Source: Flavobacterium sp. W4I14
GTDB taxonomy: Bacteria; Bacteroidota; Bacteroidia; Sphingobacteriales; Sphingobacteriaceae
Direction of reading: 5' to 3'
DNA length: 64,000 bases
Assembly: GCA_030817875.1 (NCBI GenBank)
Contig: JAUSZU010000001.1
Location: 186,001 to 250,000 of the forward strand
Shown here: positions 37,580-46,857 of the stretch, piece after piece
Layout: each line of letters begins with the position of its first letter
Position numbering within the stretch: position 1 is the first letter of the stretch
Notes under the pieces: generated by a model
Database searches by the model: none
What the model was told of the DNA's origin: nothing
What the model saw: the letters and a program-made list of their open reading frames with translations, nothing else
Made by a program: the position numbers and the translations under genes

Positions 37580-39421
37580 ATGATCAAAACCATTATAATC
37601 TTCAGTTTCAGTTTATTCTTTGCTACACAGCTTTTCGCTCAGCGCCAAATGGAAAAATTGGGACGTGGTGTAATTGCTGTACGGCAGAATAGCGATTCTG
37701 TTTATGTAGGCTGGCGGATGTTGGGTACCGATGCCGATGACATTGCTTTTAACCTATACCGCAAAAGCGGAAACAATGAAGCTATAAAGCTCAATCACGA
37801 TCCTATTACCAAGAACACCAGTTTTGTAGATGCAGGGGTTAAATTCGATCTTCCGAACAGCTATTTTGTAAAACCAATTTTAAAAGGCAGTGAATTGGAA
37901 GCCAGTAAATCTTTTACGTTGCCAGCCAAGCCACCTATTCAGCAATATTTAACTATTCCTTTAAAAACACCAGCTGGTTATTCGCCTAACGATGCTTCAG
38001 TGGGCGATTTAGATGGAGATGGAGAATATGAAATTGTATTGCACCAAACTGGCCGGAGCAGGGATAATTCATCAAACGGTATTACCGATCCGCCGATTTT
38101 TCAAGCCTATAAATTGGATGGAACTTTTTTGTGGGAGATTAATTTGGGAAAAAATATCCGCGAAGGCGCTCATTACACTCAATTTATGGTGTACGACATG
38201 GATGGTGATGGTATTGCCGAAATGGTATGTAAAACTGCCGATGGAACGGTAGATGGCAAAGGAAAAGTAATTGGCGATGCAACTAAAGATTGGCGCAATC
38301 CCAACGGTAAAATTTTGGATGGCCCTGAATTTTTAACTGTATTTAGCGGTAAAACCGGAGAGGCATTAGCCACAACAGATTATATTCCTGCCCGTGGCAA
38401 TATTGGCGCCTGGGGCGGTAGAGGTGGGAACGGAAAAAACGATAATACGGGTAACCGTGTAGATCGGTTTAATGCCTGTGTGGCCTACTTAGATGGGATC
38501 CATCCAAGTGTAGTGATGTGCAGAGGCTATTACGGCAGAACGGTTTTGGCGGCGTGGGACTGGCGTAATGGCAAACTAACTTCAAGATGGGTATTTGATA
38601 CTAAAGATGCTAAAAACTCATTTTCTGGGCAGGGAAACCATAACCTAACCGTTGCAGACGTAGACCAGGACGGAAAAGACGAAATTATTTACGGTTCGAT
38701 GTGTGTAGATGATAATGGAAAGGGATTGTACACTACGGGCTTAAGGCATGGTGATGCCATTCATGTTTCAGACCTTGATCCGGAACACCCAGGTTTGGAA
38801 GTTTTTGGCGTACACGAAATAGAAGAGGGTACAAAAGGCCCGGGAGCTGCGGTTTATGATGCCAAAACGGGCAAAATATTATGGGAAGGATCTCAAGATG
38901 AAGATGTGGGTAGAGGTGTGGCCGATAATATCGATAATACCCGTTTTGGTGCACAGATGTGGTGGTCTGGATCGAACGGATTATTTGATATCAAGGGCAA
39001 TCGGATCGGTAATCAGCCCCGATCAACCAATTTTTTAATTTATTGGGATGGCGATTTATCAAGGGAACTATTAGATGGTAATCATATCGATAAATACAAC
39101 GGAGGACGGCTTTTTACAGCTGATGGAACCGTTTCTAACAATGGAACCAAATCTACACCGGCTTTAAGCGCTGATATTTTTGGCGATTGGCGCGAAGAAT
39201 TGATTTTAAGGTCTTATGATAACCAAAGCCTTAGAATTTACACCACAACTATCCCGACTGAATACCGCAACTTTACCTTAATGCACGACCCGCAGTACCG
39301 TTTAAGTATTGCCTGGCAAAACGATGGCTATAACCAACCACCACATACTGGGTTTTACTTCGGTTTCGGAATGAAGAAAGCACCAAAACCACACATTACT
39401 TTGGTAGAACCGAAAAAATAA
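37580..39421 (+). CDS. PL11 rhamnogalacturonan lyase
   Basis: A 613-residue exported protein (signal peptide ending LFAQ). Starts with the PL11 block MEKLGRGVIAVRQ...VYVGWRMLGTD and then has the calcium-binding propeller repeats (DLDGDGEYEIV, DMDGDGIAEMVCK, DVDQDGKDEIIYG), with SRDNSSNG and NHNLTVADVD. PL11 enzymes cut the rhamnose-(1,4)-galacturonate bond of rhamnogalacturonan I by beta-elimination, leaving an unsaturated galacturonate. That product is the substrate of the GH105 enzyme encoded at 46858. This gene is the strongest evidence that the locus targets rhamnogalacturonan I. It follows the MG2 gene by 18 bp and precedes GH2 by 19 bp. Confidence 0.93.
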   Translation: MIKTIIIFSFSLFFATQLFAQRQMEKLGRGVIAVRQNSDSVYVGWRMLGTDADDIAFNLYRKSGNNEAIKLNHDPITKNTSFVDAGVKFDLPNSYFVKPILKGSELEASKSFTLPAKPPIQQYLTIPLKTPAGYSPNDASVGDLDGDGEYEIVLHQTGRSRDNSSNGITDPPIFQAYKLDGTFLWEINLGKNIREGAHYTQFMVYDMDGDGIAEMVCKTADGTVDGKGKVIGDATKDWRNPNGKILDGPEFLTVFSGKTGEALATTDYIPARGNIGAWGGRGGNGKNDNTGNRVDRFNACVAYLDGIHPSVVMCRGYYGRTVLAAWDWRNGKLTSRWVFDTKDAKNSFSGQGNHNLTVADVDQDGKDEIIYGSMCVDDNGKGLYTTGLRHGDAIHVSDLDPEHPGLEVFGVHEIEEGTKGPGAAVYDAKTGKILWEGSQDEDVGRGVADNIDNTRFGAQMWWSGSNGLFDIKGNRIGNQPRSTNFLIYWDGDLSRELLDGNHIDKYNGGRLFTADGTVSNNGTKSTPALSADIFGDWREELILRSYDNQSLRIYTTTIPTEYRNFTLMHDPQYRLSIAWQNDGYNQPPHTGFYFGFGMKKAPKPHITLVEPKK

Positions 39422-39440
39422 ACGAATCCGAAAACACACG

Positions 39441-41786
39441 ATGACTAATAGCAGATTATATATTCTCATTTTTACATTTTTGTTTAACTGCTATGCTTCA
39501 GTTGCAGTAGCGCAGGCAGTAAAAGAACAGGCGAGGGTAATAACACCTTTTGATCAGGACTGGAGCTTCAATCAAGGCGATGTTCAGGGCGCCGAAAAAG
39601 CTGATTTTGATCAAACCAAATGGCGGAAATTGAATGTTCCGCACGATTGGAGTATCGAAGGGGCTTACGATAAAGCCAATTTAACAGCCCGTGGCGGTGG
39701 CTATTTGCCTTCGGGCATCGGATGGTACCGCAAAATTTTCAATCTTGATGAAAGCTTTGCGAAAAAGAAAGTAACAATTGAATTTGATGGTGTAATGGCC
39801 AATAGTGAGGTATGGATCAATGGATTTTATCTTGGCAAACGCCCTTATGGCTATATTAGCTTTACTTACGATTTAAGCAAACACTTAAATTTTGGTAAAG
39901 GTAAAACAAATGTGATTGCGGTAAAGGCTGATAATACTGTACAACCCGCTTCGCGGTATTATACCGGTGCCGGAATTTACAGGCATGTGCGTTTAGTGGC
40001 AACAGATGCCGTTCATATTGCAGATTGGGGTGTTTACATCACTACGCCAGATGCTACCGCGCAAAAAGCTACGGTTAAAGTAAAAACAAACCTTATAAAC
40101 GAAGCTGCCCAAAGCGCCCAGGTTGCTGTAGAAACAGCTGTTTTAGATCCTTCCGGAAAAATTGTTAAAACTGCCCAGAGCAAGCAAACCATCGCTGCAG
40201 GAAAAAATATTAATATAGATCAGGATATTGTTCTGCCCAATCCAAAACTTTGGAACCTGGAAAGTCCGGATTTGTATAAAACCTTAACCAAAATAACCGT
40301 AAACGGGAAAGTTATTGATGATCAGTTGAATGCCTTCGGTATCAGGGCTTTTAAGTTTGACGCAGCAACAGGTTTCTGGTTAAATGGCAAAAACTTTAAG
40401 TTAAAAGGAGCTTGCCTGCATCATGATGGTGGTGCGGTTGGTGCTGCGGTACCGTTAAGCGTGTGGAAATTCCGTTTAGAACGTTTGAAAGAAGTAGGGG
40501 TAAACGCCATCAGAACTGCTCATAATCCGGTTGCACCGGAGTTTTTGGATTTATGCGACCAGCTGGGCTTTTTGGTGATGGATGAAACATTTGATACCTG
40601 GAATTCGGCAAAAAATAATGGTGAAAAAGGTTATAATAGATTTTTTACCGAATGGTGGAAGCGCGATACGCGCGATATGGTGATGCGCGACCGCAATCAC
40701 CCATCCATCGTAATTTACAGTGTTGGGAACGAAATCCATGATGATTTAAACAGCCCGGAGGGATTCAAAAAATATAAGGATCAGCAAGATCTTATTCACC
40801 TGCTCGATCCAAGCCGTCCGGTAACCATGGCGCTTTTCCGTCCGGCCAATTCGAAGGTTTACACCAATGGATTTGCCGAAACTATGGATATTGTTGGACA
40901 GAATTATCGCGAAAATGAATTGGTAGCCCTGCACAATCAAAAACCGGACTTAAAAGTAATCGGCACCGAAAATACACATGTAATTCAGCAATATTTGGCA
41001 CTTCGCGATAATCCTTTTATGGCAGGCCAGTTCCTTTGGACGGGTTTTGATTACCTTGGAGAAGCCGATTGGCCTCAGATTACCAATGGACAGGGTTTGT
41101 TCGATAGGATTGGCAGCTGGAAACAGCAAAGTTTGCAACGCCAGAGCTGGTGGTCGGAGAAACCTGTTGTACACATCGTTCGTAGAGAAGATAATGCTGG
41201 CGCCGGTGCCTGGATCAACAATTGGACACCTACCGATTTTGATACTTACGATGACGCAAAGGTTGCCATTTATAGCAATTGCGAAGAAGTTGAACTTTTT
41301 TTAAATGGTAAATCGCTGGGCAGCAAACCTAAACCAACTGATGATTCTCCACGTTTATGGGATGTAACTTTCGAAAAAGGCAGCATTAAAGCGGTTGGTA
41401 AAAATAAAGGCAAAATAGTTTCATCTGAAGAACTTAAAACCGCAGGTGCACCAGCTAAAATTGTATTATCGATTGATAAAAACAAAATCAGTAACAGCTG
41501 GGATGACGTGGCCTTTGTAACCGCAAAAATTTACGATGAAAATGGAAATATTTGCCCAAATGCCGATCAACTGGTTAAGTTTACCATTTCAGGCAGTGGA
41601 ATTATCGATGCTGTTGATAATGGCAATATAACCAGTCACGAAATGTATAAAGCTACACAGCGACATGCCTACCAAGGTGTTTGTATGGCCAATATTAAAG
41701 GGAATACGCCTGGAAACGTTGAGATTAAGGCTTCGGCTGATGGTTTAGAAAGCGGGTCAATAAAATTAGAAGTGAGTAATAAATAA
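39441..41786 (+). CDS. GH2 beta-galactosidase
   Basis: A 781-residue exported protein (signal region to about residue 25, ...VAVAQ). GH2 order: sugar-binding domain (residues ~35-190, WRKLNVPHDWSIEG, GIGWYRK), Ig-like domain, barrel with NAIRTAHNPVAPEFLDLCD, acid/base Glu431 in YSVGNEIHD and nucleophile Glu510 in VIGTENTH, then an additional C-terminal Ig-like domain (DENGNICPNADQLVKF). A role in removing beta-galactose from the galactan side chains of rhamnogalacturonan I fits the operon with PL11. The linkage specificity is inferred. Confidence 0.87.
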   Translation: MTNSRLYILIFTFLFNCYASVAVAQAVKEQARVITPFDQDWSFNQGDVQGAEKADFDQTKWRKLNVPHDWSIEGAYDKANLTARGGGYLPSGIGWYRKIFNLDESFAKKKVTIEFDGVMANSEVWINGFYLGKRPYGYISFTYDLSKHLNFGKGKTNVIAVKADNTVQPASRYYTGAGIYRHVRLVATDAVHIADWGVYITTPDATAQKATVKVKTNLINEAAQSAQVAVETAVLDPSGKIVKTAQSKQTIAAGKNINIDQDIVLPNPKLWNLESPDLYKTLTKITVNGKVIDDQLNAFGIRAFKFDAATGFWLNGKNFKLKGACLHHDGGAVGAAVPLSVWKFRLERLKEVGVNAIRTAHNPVAPEFLDLCDQLGFLVMDETFDTWNSAKNNGEKGYNRFFTEWWKRDTRDMVMRDRNHPSIVIYSVGNEIHDDLNSPEGFKKYKDQQDLIHLLDPSRPVTMALFRPANSKVYTNGFAETMDIVGQNYRENELVALHNQKPDLKVIGTENTHVIQQYLALRDNPFMAGQFLWTGFDYLGEADWPQITNGQGLFDRIGSWKQQSLQRQSWWSEKPVVHIVRREDNAGAGAWINNWTPTDFDTYDDAKVAIYSNCEEVELFLNGKSLGSKPKPTDDSPRLWDVTFEKGSIKAVGKNKGKIVSSEELKTAGAPAKIVLSIDKNKISNSWDDVAFVTAKIYDENGNICPNADQLVKFTISGSGIIDAVDNGNITSHEMYKATQRHAYQGVCMANIKGNTPGNVEIKASADGLESGSIKLEVSNK

Positions 41787-42153
41787 ATTGAGTACCAAAT
41801 CTAAATATATAGACTTTTCATATAGATGGCAATTATTTCATGAAAATCAATATAAATGACAACAGAATTCAAACGAAATCAATCTCCTCACAGTATCGTC
41901 ATTGCGAGAAGGCTTTTTCAGCCGACGAAGCAATCTTACAACGATCGCTACTAGCGTGCGCATTAAGATTGCTTCGTGCCTTGCAATGACGAACCTTTTA
42001 TTAGACTTGTTAAATGTAGGTTGTCGAAGGACTTGTTTTAATATGTTTCGACAAGCTCAACATGACAGTTCTTGACGAGAAATTGCCAAAGGATGCAGGG
42101 CAACAATAACTAACATTTATAAAATAATCAACATTGATAATAATAATAATAAA
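41787..42153. other. Repeat-bearing spacer
   Basis: Contains the 95-bp palindromic element at 41897-41991 and a stretch with GTCGAAGGAC...GTTTCGACAAGCTC (42018-42060) recalling the element at 53170-53235. No gene is supported. Confidence 0.65.
41897..41991. repeat. Interspersed palindromic element, class CGTCATTGCGA (95 bp)
   Basis: CGTCATTGCGAGAAGG at the left and GCAATGACG at the right, with GAAGCAATCTTA / TTAAGATTGCTTC as inner arms. Same length as the copy at 53054-53148. Confidence 0.9.
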
Positions 42154-42921
42154 ATGAAGCTTACACCTATAAAACTACTTACCGCAATAGCCATCATCTT
42201 TTTGGCTTCGGCATTTATAAAAGGCGATAAACCAGCATTACATACCATTGGCGATTCTACAGTCCGCAACTCAAACAAAGAAACCTGGGGATGGGGAACA
42301 CCGATTGCTTCCCTATTTGATACCACAAAAATCCATGTAGAAAACAATGCAATGGCCGGAAGAAGTACCCGTACGTTTTTGTCGGAGGGCAGATGGGATA
42401 AAGTTCTGGAGACATTAAAACCAGGTGATTTTGTTACGATGCAATTCGGTCACAATGATGGTAGTGCTCCAGATACCACAAAAGCGGGCAGAAGAGGCGT
42501 GTTAAAAGGAACGGGTGAAGAAACCAAGGTATTAACCTGGCCAGATGGAAAAGTAGAAACTGTACATACCTATGGCTGGTATATCCGCAAATTTGTGCGT
42601 GAAACCAAAGCAAAAGGCGCCACACCGATTGTACTTTCGATGATCCCCAGAAATATTTTTAAAGATGGTAAAGTGGTTCGGGCCAATAACGATTTCGGGA
42701 AATGGGCAGCTGAAGTTGCCAAAGAAGAAAATGCCTATTTTGTAGACCTGAATAAAATAACGGCTGATAAATATGATGCACTCGGCCCAGATAAGGTAAA
42801 ACGCTATTTCCCTGGCGACCATACCCATACCAATTTAGAAGGCGCAAAAATTAACGCCGCATCTGTTGTAGAAGGAATCAGGGAATTAAAAGATTGTAAT
42901 TTGAAAAAGTATCTGCTTTAA
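42154..42921 (+). CDS. CE12 rhamnogalacturonan acetylesterase (single domain, A)
   Basis: A 255-residue SGNH esterase with an N-terminal hydrophobic signal (residues 1-24). Catalytic blocks: Ser35 in IGDSTV, the glycine block NNAMAGRSTRTF, Asn101 in FGHND, and the Asp/His pair in GDHTHTN near the C-terminus. The WGWGTP and YGWYIRKF stretches are typical of CE12. It has no accessory domain, unlike the enzyme at 25107. It removes acetyl esters from rhamnogalacturonan. A paralogue follows at 43049. Confidence 0.9.
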   Translation: MKLTPIKLLTAIAIIFLASAFIKGDKPALHTIGDSTVRNSNKETWGWGTPIASLFDTTKIHVENNAMAGRSTRTFLSEGRWDKVLETLKPGDFVTMQFGHNDGSAPDTTKAGRRGVLKGTGEETKVLTWPDGKVETVHTYGWYIRKFVRETKAKGATPIVLSMIPRNIFKDGKVVRANNDFGKWAAEVAKEENAYFVDLNKITADKYDALGPDKVKRYFPGDHTHTNLEGAKINAASVVEGIRELKDCNLKKYLL

Positions 42922-43048
42922 TAAAGGAGAAAGACTAAAGCTAAAAGACCAAAGACAAAATAAATCTGTGTAATCCAACAATCGGTGTAATCATCCCGAA
43001 GGTTGTAATCTAATAATCTGTGTAATCATCCCCCGAAGGGCAATAATC

Positions 43049-43840
43049 ATGAAATCAACAAAATACCTACCCCTCATTCTCTTAACTGTTTTTATTGTTT
43101 TTTCTTCCTGCATTATCTTAAAACAGCAGGCAAAACCCACCTTATTCCTCATTGGCGATTCAACCGTTAAAAACGGAAAAGGCAAGGGTGATGGTTCTTT
43201 ATGGGGCTGGGGAAGCTTTATCGGAGATTTATTTAATTCCGAAAAAATCAATGTAGAAAACGATGCTCTCGGCGGTACCAGCAGCCGTACTTTTCAAACC
43301 AATGGTTTATGGGATGCTGTTTTGGCTAAGGTGAAGAAAGGAGATTTTGTGATGATGCAATTTGGCCATAACGATAGCAGCCCATTAGACGATACCGCCC
43401 GTGCCCGCGGCACCATAAAAGGCATCGGAACGGAAAGCAAAGAAATTTACAACCCGATCAAGAAAAAACAGGAAGTGGTGTATACCTACGGTTGGTACCT
43501 GCGCAAGTTCATCAGCGATATAAAAGCTAAAGGCGCAACAGCGATTGTATGTTCACCGATTCCACGTAATCCGGTTAAAGATAATGCTATAGTTCTGGCC
43601 GACGATAGTTATGCGAGTTGGGCAGAAGAAGTTGCAAAGGCCGAAAAAGTCGATTTTATTCCATTAAACCAGATCATTAAAGATAAATATGCTGCTTTAA
43701 TTGCGACTGAAGTAAAGGCATTTTTTACCGAGAAAGACCATACGCACACCAACGAAGCAGGGGCGAAGTTAAATGCAACTGCTGTTGTAGAAGGCCTAAA
43801 GAAATTAAAAAACAATAAACTGAATAGCTACCTGAAATAA
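43049..43840 (+). CDS. CE12 rhamnogalacturonan acetylesterase (probable lipoprotein, B)
   Basis: A 263-residue paralogue of the preceding gene. The N-terminus MKSTKYLPLI...VFSSC places Cys21 in a lipobox-like context, so it may be a membrane-anchored lipoprotein, whereas the neighbour looks soluble. Catalytic blocks: Ser38 in IGDSTV, NDALGGTSSRTF, FGHNDSS and KDHTHTNEAG. The 127-bp gap before it holds two imperfect copies of a GTGTAATC-ATCCC-CGAAGG repeat. Two adjacent CE12 enzymes with different anchoring suggest a division between surface and periplasm. Confidence 0.88.
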   Translation: MKSTKYLPLILLTVFIVFSSCIILKQQAKPTLFLIGDSTVKNGKGKGDGSLWGWGSFIGDLFNSEKINVENDALGGTSSRTFQTNGLWDAVLAKVKKGDFVMMQFGHNDSSPLDDTARARGTIKGIGTESKEIYNPIKKKQEVVYTYGWYLRKFISDIKAKGATAIVCSPIPRNPVKDNAIVLADDSYASWAEEVAKAEKVDFIPLNQIIKDKYAALIATEVKAFFTEKDHTHTNEAGAKLNATAVVEGLKKLKNNKLNSYLK

Positions 43841-43847
43841 GCCATTG

Positions 43848-43867
43848 AGCAGGATACTACAGGATGC
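43848..43867. promoter_or_regulatory. 20-bp element shared with 34954-34973 (copy 2)
   Basis: Exact copy of the 20-mer with the CAGGAT-N4-CAGGAT core, placed about 70 bp upstream of the GH2 gene at 43936. No other exact copy was noticed in the window. Confidence 0.35.
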
Positions 43868-43935
43868 TTTCCTGCCAATATTGTGTTATTTTAACCGCCT
43901 AACCAAATACCAGCGGTAATAAACCGTCCAATTTT

Positions 43936-46839
43936 ATGCAGATACAGGTTAACCGAGTTTTTAAAGTGCTGTTAGGCATTGCTTTTATATTTTTAAGCAT
44001 CACACATATACATGCCCAAAGCATTTCGCTTGCTGGCAAATGGCGTTTCAAAATTGATGCTAAAGATGAAGGCGTAAAAGGAAAATGGTATTCAACCGTT
44101 CTGCCCGAATCCGTTAATCTGCCAGGCTCGATGGCCGAAAATTTAAAGGGCGATGACATTACCCTCAAAACAAAATGGACCGGAAGTATTTACGACAGTT
44201 CGTACTTTTTTCATCCCCGTTTAGAAAAATACCGTAAACCTGGTAACCTGAAAATACCTTTCTGGTTAACGCCCGCCAAACATTATACAGGTGCAGCATG
44301 GTATCAAAAAGATATTGAAATTCCTGCCAATTGGAAGGGTAAAAGACTGGTGTTATCTTTAGAATATCCCCATTCAGAAACAAGGGTTTGGATAGATGAT
44401 ATCGAAATTGGAACGCAGTATACCTTTGTGGTTGCGCAAAATTTTGAACTTCCAACAAATTTAAAAGCAGGAAAACATACCATTACTTTGTTGATCGATA
44501 ACCGCATCAAAGCGATAAATGTGGGGCAGGATTCACATAGTTTAACCGATCACACTCAAGGAAACTGGAATGGCGTAGTTGGAAAAATGGAGGTAATTGC
44601 CGGTTCGCCTGTTTATTTTGAAGATATTCAGGTTTATCCCGATTTAAAGAACAAATCTGCGAAGGTTAAAATCCAGCTTAAAGCCATTGCTAAGCAATCA
44701 TCTACCGGGAAAATTACGCTTGCCGCTACCACTTTCAATACCAAAAATTCACTTCAGGTTAAGCCTTTAACAGCAGCTTACCAAATTACAAATGGTGACG
44801 GTGCTTTGGAAATCAATTTGCCAATGGGCGATAAAATAGCCACCTGGGATGAGTTCGATCCGGCATTGTACCGTTTAACAGCTACTTTACTATCGAATGA
44901 TGGCAAAAAAGACGAGAAAAAGGTGCAATTTGGCATGCGTGAGTTTAAAGCAGTAGGCAGAACTTTTGAAATTAATGGTCGGCCAGTTTTTTTGCGTGGA
45001 ACCGTTAACAATTGCGAATTTCCGTTAACGGGTTATCCATCAATGGATGTTGCTGCATGGGTACGCATTTTTAAAATTTCAAAGGCACATGGGTTAAATC
45101 ACATGCGTTTCCATTCGTTTTGCCCACCAGAAGCTGCTTTTATTGCTGCAGATCAAATCGGCTTTTATCTTCAGCCAGAAGGACCAAGCTGGGCCAATCA
45201 TGGTTCATCTATCGGAGATGGAAAACCGATTGATCAGTTTATCTACGACGAAACCAACCGCATGACCAAAAACTATGGCAATTATGCCTCTTTTTGCATG
45301 ATGGCCTATGGAAATGAACCACGTGGCAAACAAGTGGAGTACCTTACCAAATTCAATAATTATTGGAAAGCTAAAGATTCGAGAAGATTATATACCGGAG
45401 CATCAGTTGGTGGTAGCTGGCCAGTTATTCCGAACAACGAGTTTATGGTGCGTGCTGGTGCCAGGGGCTTAGATTGGGGCAGAAAACCAGAAAGTATTTC
45501 GACCTATGCCAAACAGATCGAACAGTTTACGGTACCTTTTGTAGCGCATGAGATGGGACAGTATTGCGCATTCCCCAATTTCGATGAAATAAAAAAATAT
45601 ACAGGTGTTTATCGTGCGAAAAATTTTGAGATGTTTCAGGAAGATCTTAAAGGCCACGACATGGCCGATCAGGGACATGACTTTTTAATGGCTTCGGGTA
45701 AATTACAAGCCCTTTGTTATAAAAATGAAATCGAAAAAGCATTGCGTACGCCGAATTACAATGGCTATCAGTTATTGTCGCTAAATGATTATCCAGGACA
45801 GGGAACAGCACTTGTAGGTGTATTGGATGCCTTTTGGGATGAAAAAGGTTATATCAGCGCTAAAGAATTCAAACGTTTTTCTAATAGCACAGTGCCTTTG
45901 CTAAAAGTTTCAAAGTTTGTTTTTACCAATAACGAAACCTTAGCAGCTGCGGTAGAAGTGGCACATTTCGGAAAGGCGCCCATTGAAAATGCAAAACTCT
46001 CGTGGACACTCAAAGATGAAAGCGGTACAAATGTAGCCAGAGGTAATTTCGATCCTAAAACCTTAGCTGTTACCAACTGTATTGCCATTGGAGAAATTAA
46101 ATTTCCCCTAAATAGCATTACAAAAGCAACAAAACTGAAACTGGAGGTCACCATTGATGGAACTGAATTTGCCAACGACTGGAGTTTCTGGGTTTACCCT
46201 GCACAATTGCCACAGGTTAAAAGCAACGTATATTACTGTACCAGTTTAGATGACAAAGCACAGGCCGTTTTGGCCGAGGGAGGTAATGTTTTTCTCAATG
46301 CAGCTGGCAAAGTGGTAAAAGGAAAAGAAGTGGTGCAAACTTTTCTACCCGTCTTTTGGAATACATCGTGGTTTAAAATGCGCCCGCCACATACTTTGGG
46401 TATTTTATGTGATCCTAAAAACGCCGCTTTTAACAATTTCCCGACCGATTTCCATAGCGATATGCAGTGGTGGGAAATCGTAAACAAATCGCAGGTAATG
46501 AATCTCGAAGATTTTCCTTCAGGATTTAAGCCAATTATCCAACCAATTGATACGTGGTTTTTGAACCGCCGTTTGGCACTGGTTTTTGAAGCAAAAGTAG
46601 GTAAGGGGAAATTAGTGGTTTCGAGTGCAAACCTCTCACCTGATTTAAAAGATGCACCTGCTGCGCAACAACTTTATTTCAGTTTACAGCAGTATATGAT
46701 GTCTGCCCAGTTTAATCCAAAATATGAAGTGGCTTTTAACACCGTAAAAGATATCTTCGAAAGTCCATCGAAAATTCAGTTCGATACCTTTACAAAAGAT
46801 AGTCCTGACGAGTTAAAGCCAAAACCAAAAACCAATTAA
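43936..46839 (+). CDS. Large GH2-family glycosidase (beta-galactosidase/beta-glucuronidase type)
   Basis: A 967-residue exported protein (signal peptide ending HIHAQ). The N-terminal sandwich includes SLAGKWRFKID and AAWYQKDIEIP. In the barrel, acid/base Glu461 in MAYGNEPRG and nucleophile Glu539 in FVAHEMGQYC fit clan GH-A. The sequence between the catalytic residues is longer and less regular than in LacZ, and C-terminal beta domains follow residue 640. This diverged GH2 type is often annotated as sugar-binding beta-galactosidase; a glucuronidase or galactosidase acting on side chains is possible. It begins a tightly spaced run with GH105, GH115 and GH31. Confidence 0.75.
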   Translation: MQIQVNRVFKVLLGIAFIFLSITHIHAQSISLAGKWRFKIDAKDEGVKGKWYSTVLPESVNLPGSMAENLKGDDITLKTKWTGSIYDSSYFFHPRLEKYRKPGNLKIPFWLTPAKHYTGAAWYQKDIEIPANWKGKRLVLSLEYPHSETRVWIDDIEIGTQYTFVVAQNFELPTNLKAGKHTITLLIDNRIKAINVGQDSHSLTDHTQGNWNGVVGKMEVIAGSPVYFEDIQVYPDLKNKSAKVKIQLKAIAKQSSTGKITLAATTFNTKNSLQVKPLTAAYQITNGDGALEINLPMGDKIATWDEFDPALYRLTATLLSNDGKKDEKKVQFGMREFKAVGRTFEINGRPVFLRGTVNNCEFPLTGYPSMDVAAWVRIFKISKAHGLNHMRFHSFCPPEAAFIAADQIGFYLQPEGPSWANHGSSIGDGKPIDQFIYDETNRMTKNYGNYASFCMMAYGNEPRGKQVEYLTKFNNYWKAKDSRRLYTGASVGGSWPVIPNNEFMVRAGARGLDWGRKPESISTYAKQIEQFTVPFVAHEMGQYCAFPNFDEIKKYTGVYRAKNFEMFQEDLKGHDMADQGHDFLMASGKLQALCYKNEIEKALRTPNYNGYQLLSLNDYPGQGTALVGVLDAFWDEKGYISAKEFKRFSNSTVPLLKVSKFVFTNNETLAAAVEVAHFGKAPIENAKLSWTLKDESGTNVARGNFDPKTLAVTNCIAIGEIKFPLNSITKATKLKLEVTIDGTEFANDWSFWVYPAQLPQVKSNVYYCTSLDDKAQAVLAEGGNVFLNAAGKVVKGKEVVQTFLPVFWNTSWFKMRPPHTLGILCDPKNAAFNNFPTDFHSDMQWWEIVNKSQVMNLEDFPSGFKPIIQPIDTWFLNRRLALVFEAKVGKGKLVVSSANLSPDLKDAPAAQQLYFSLQQYMMSAQFNPKYEVAFNTVKDIFESPSKIQFDTFTKDSPDELKPKPKTN

Positions 46840-46857
46840 GATAAGTGAAATACCACC

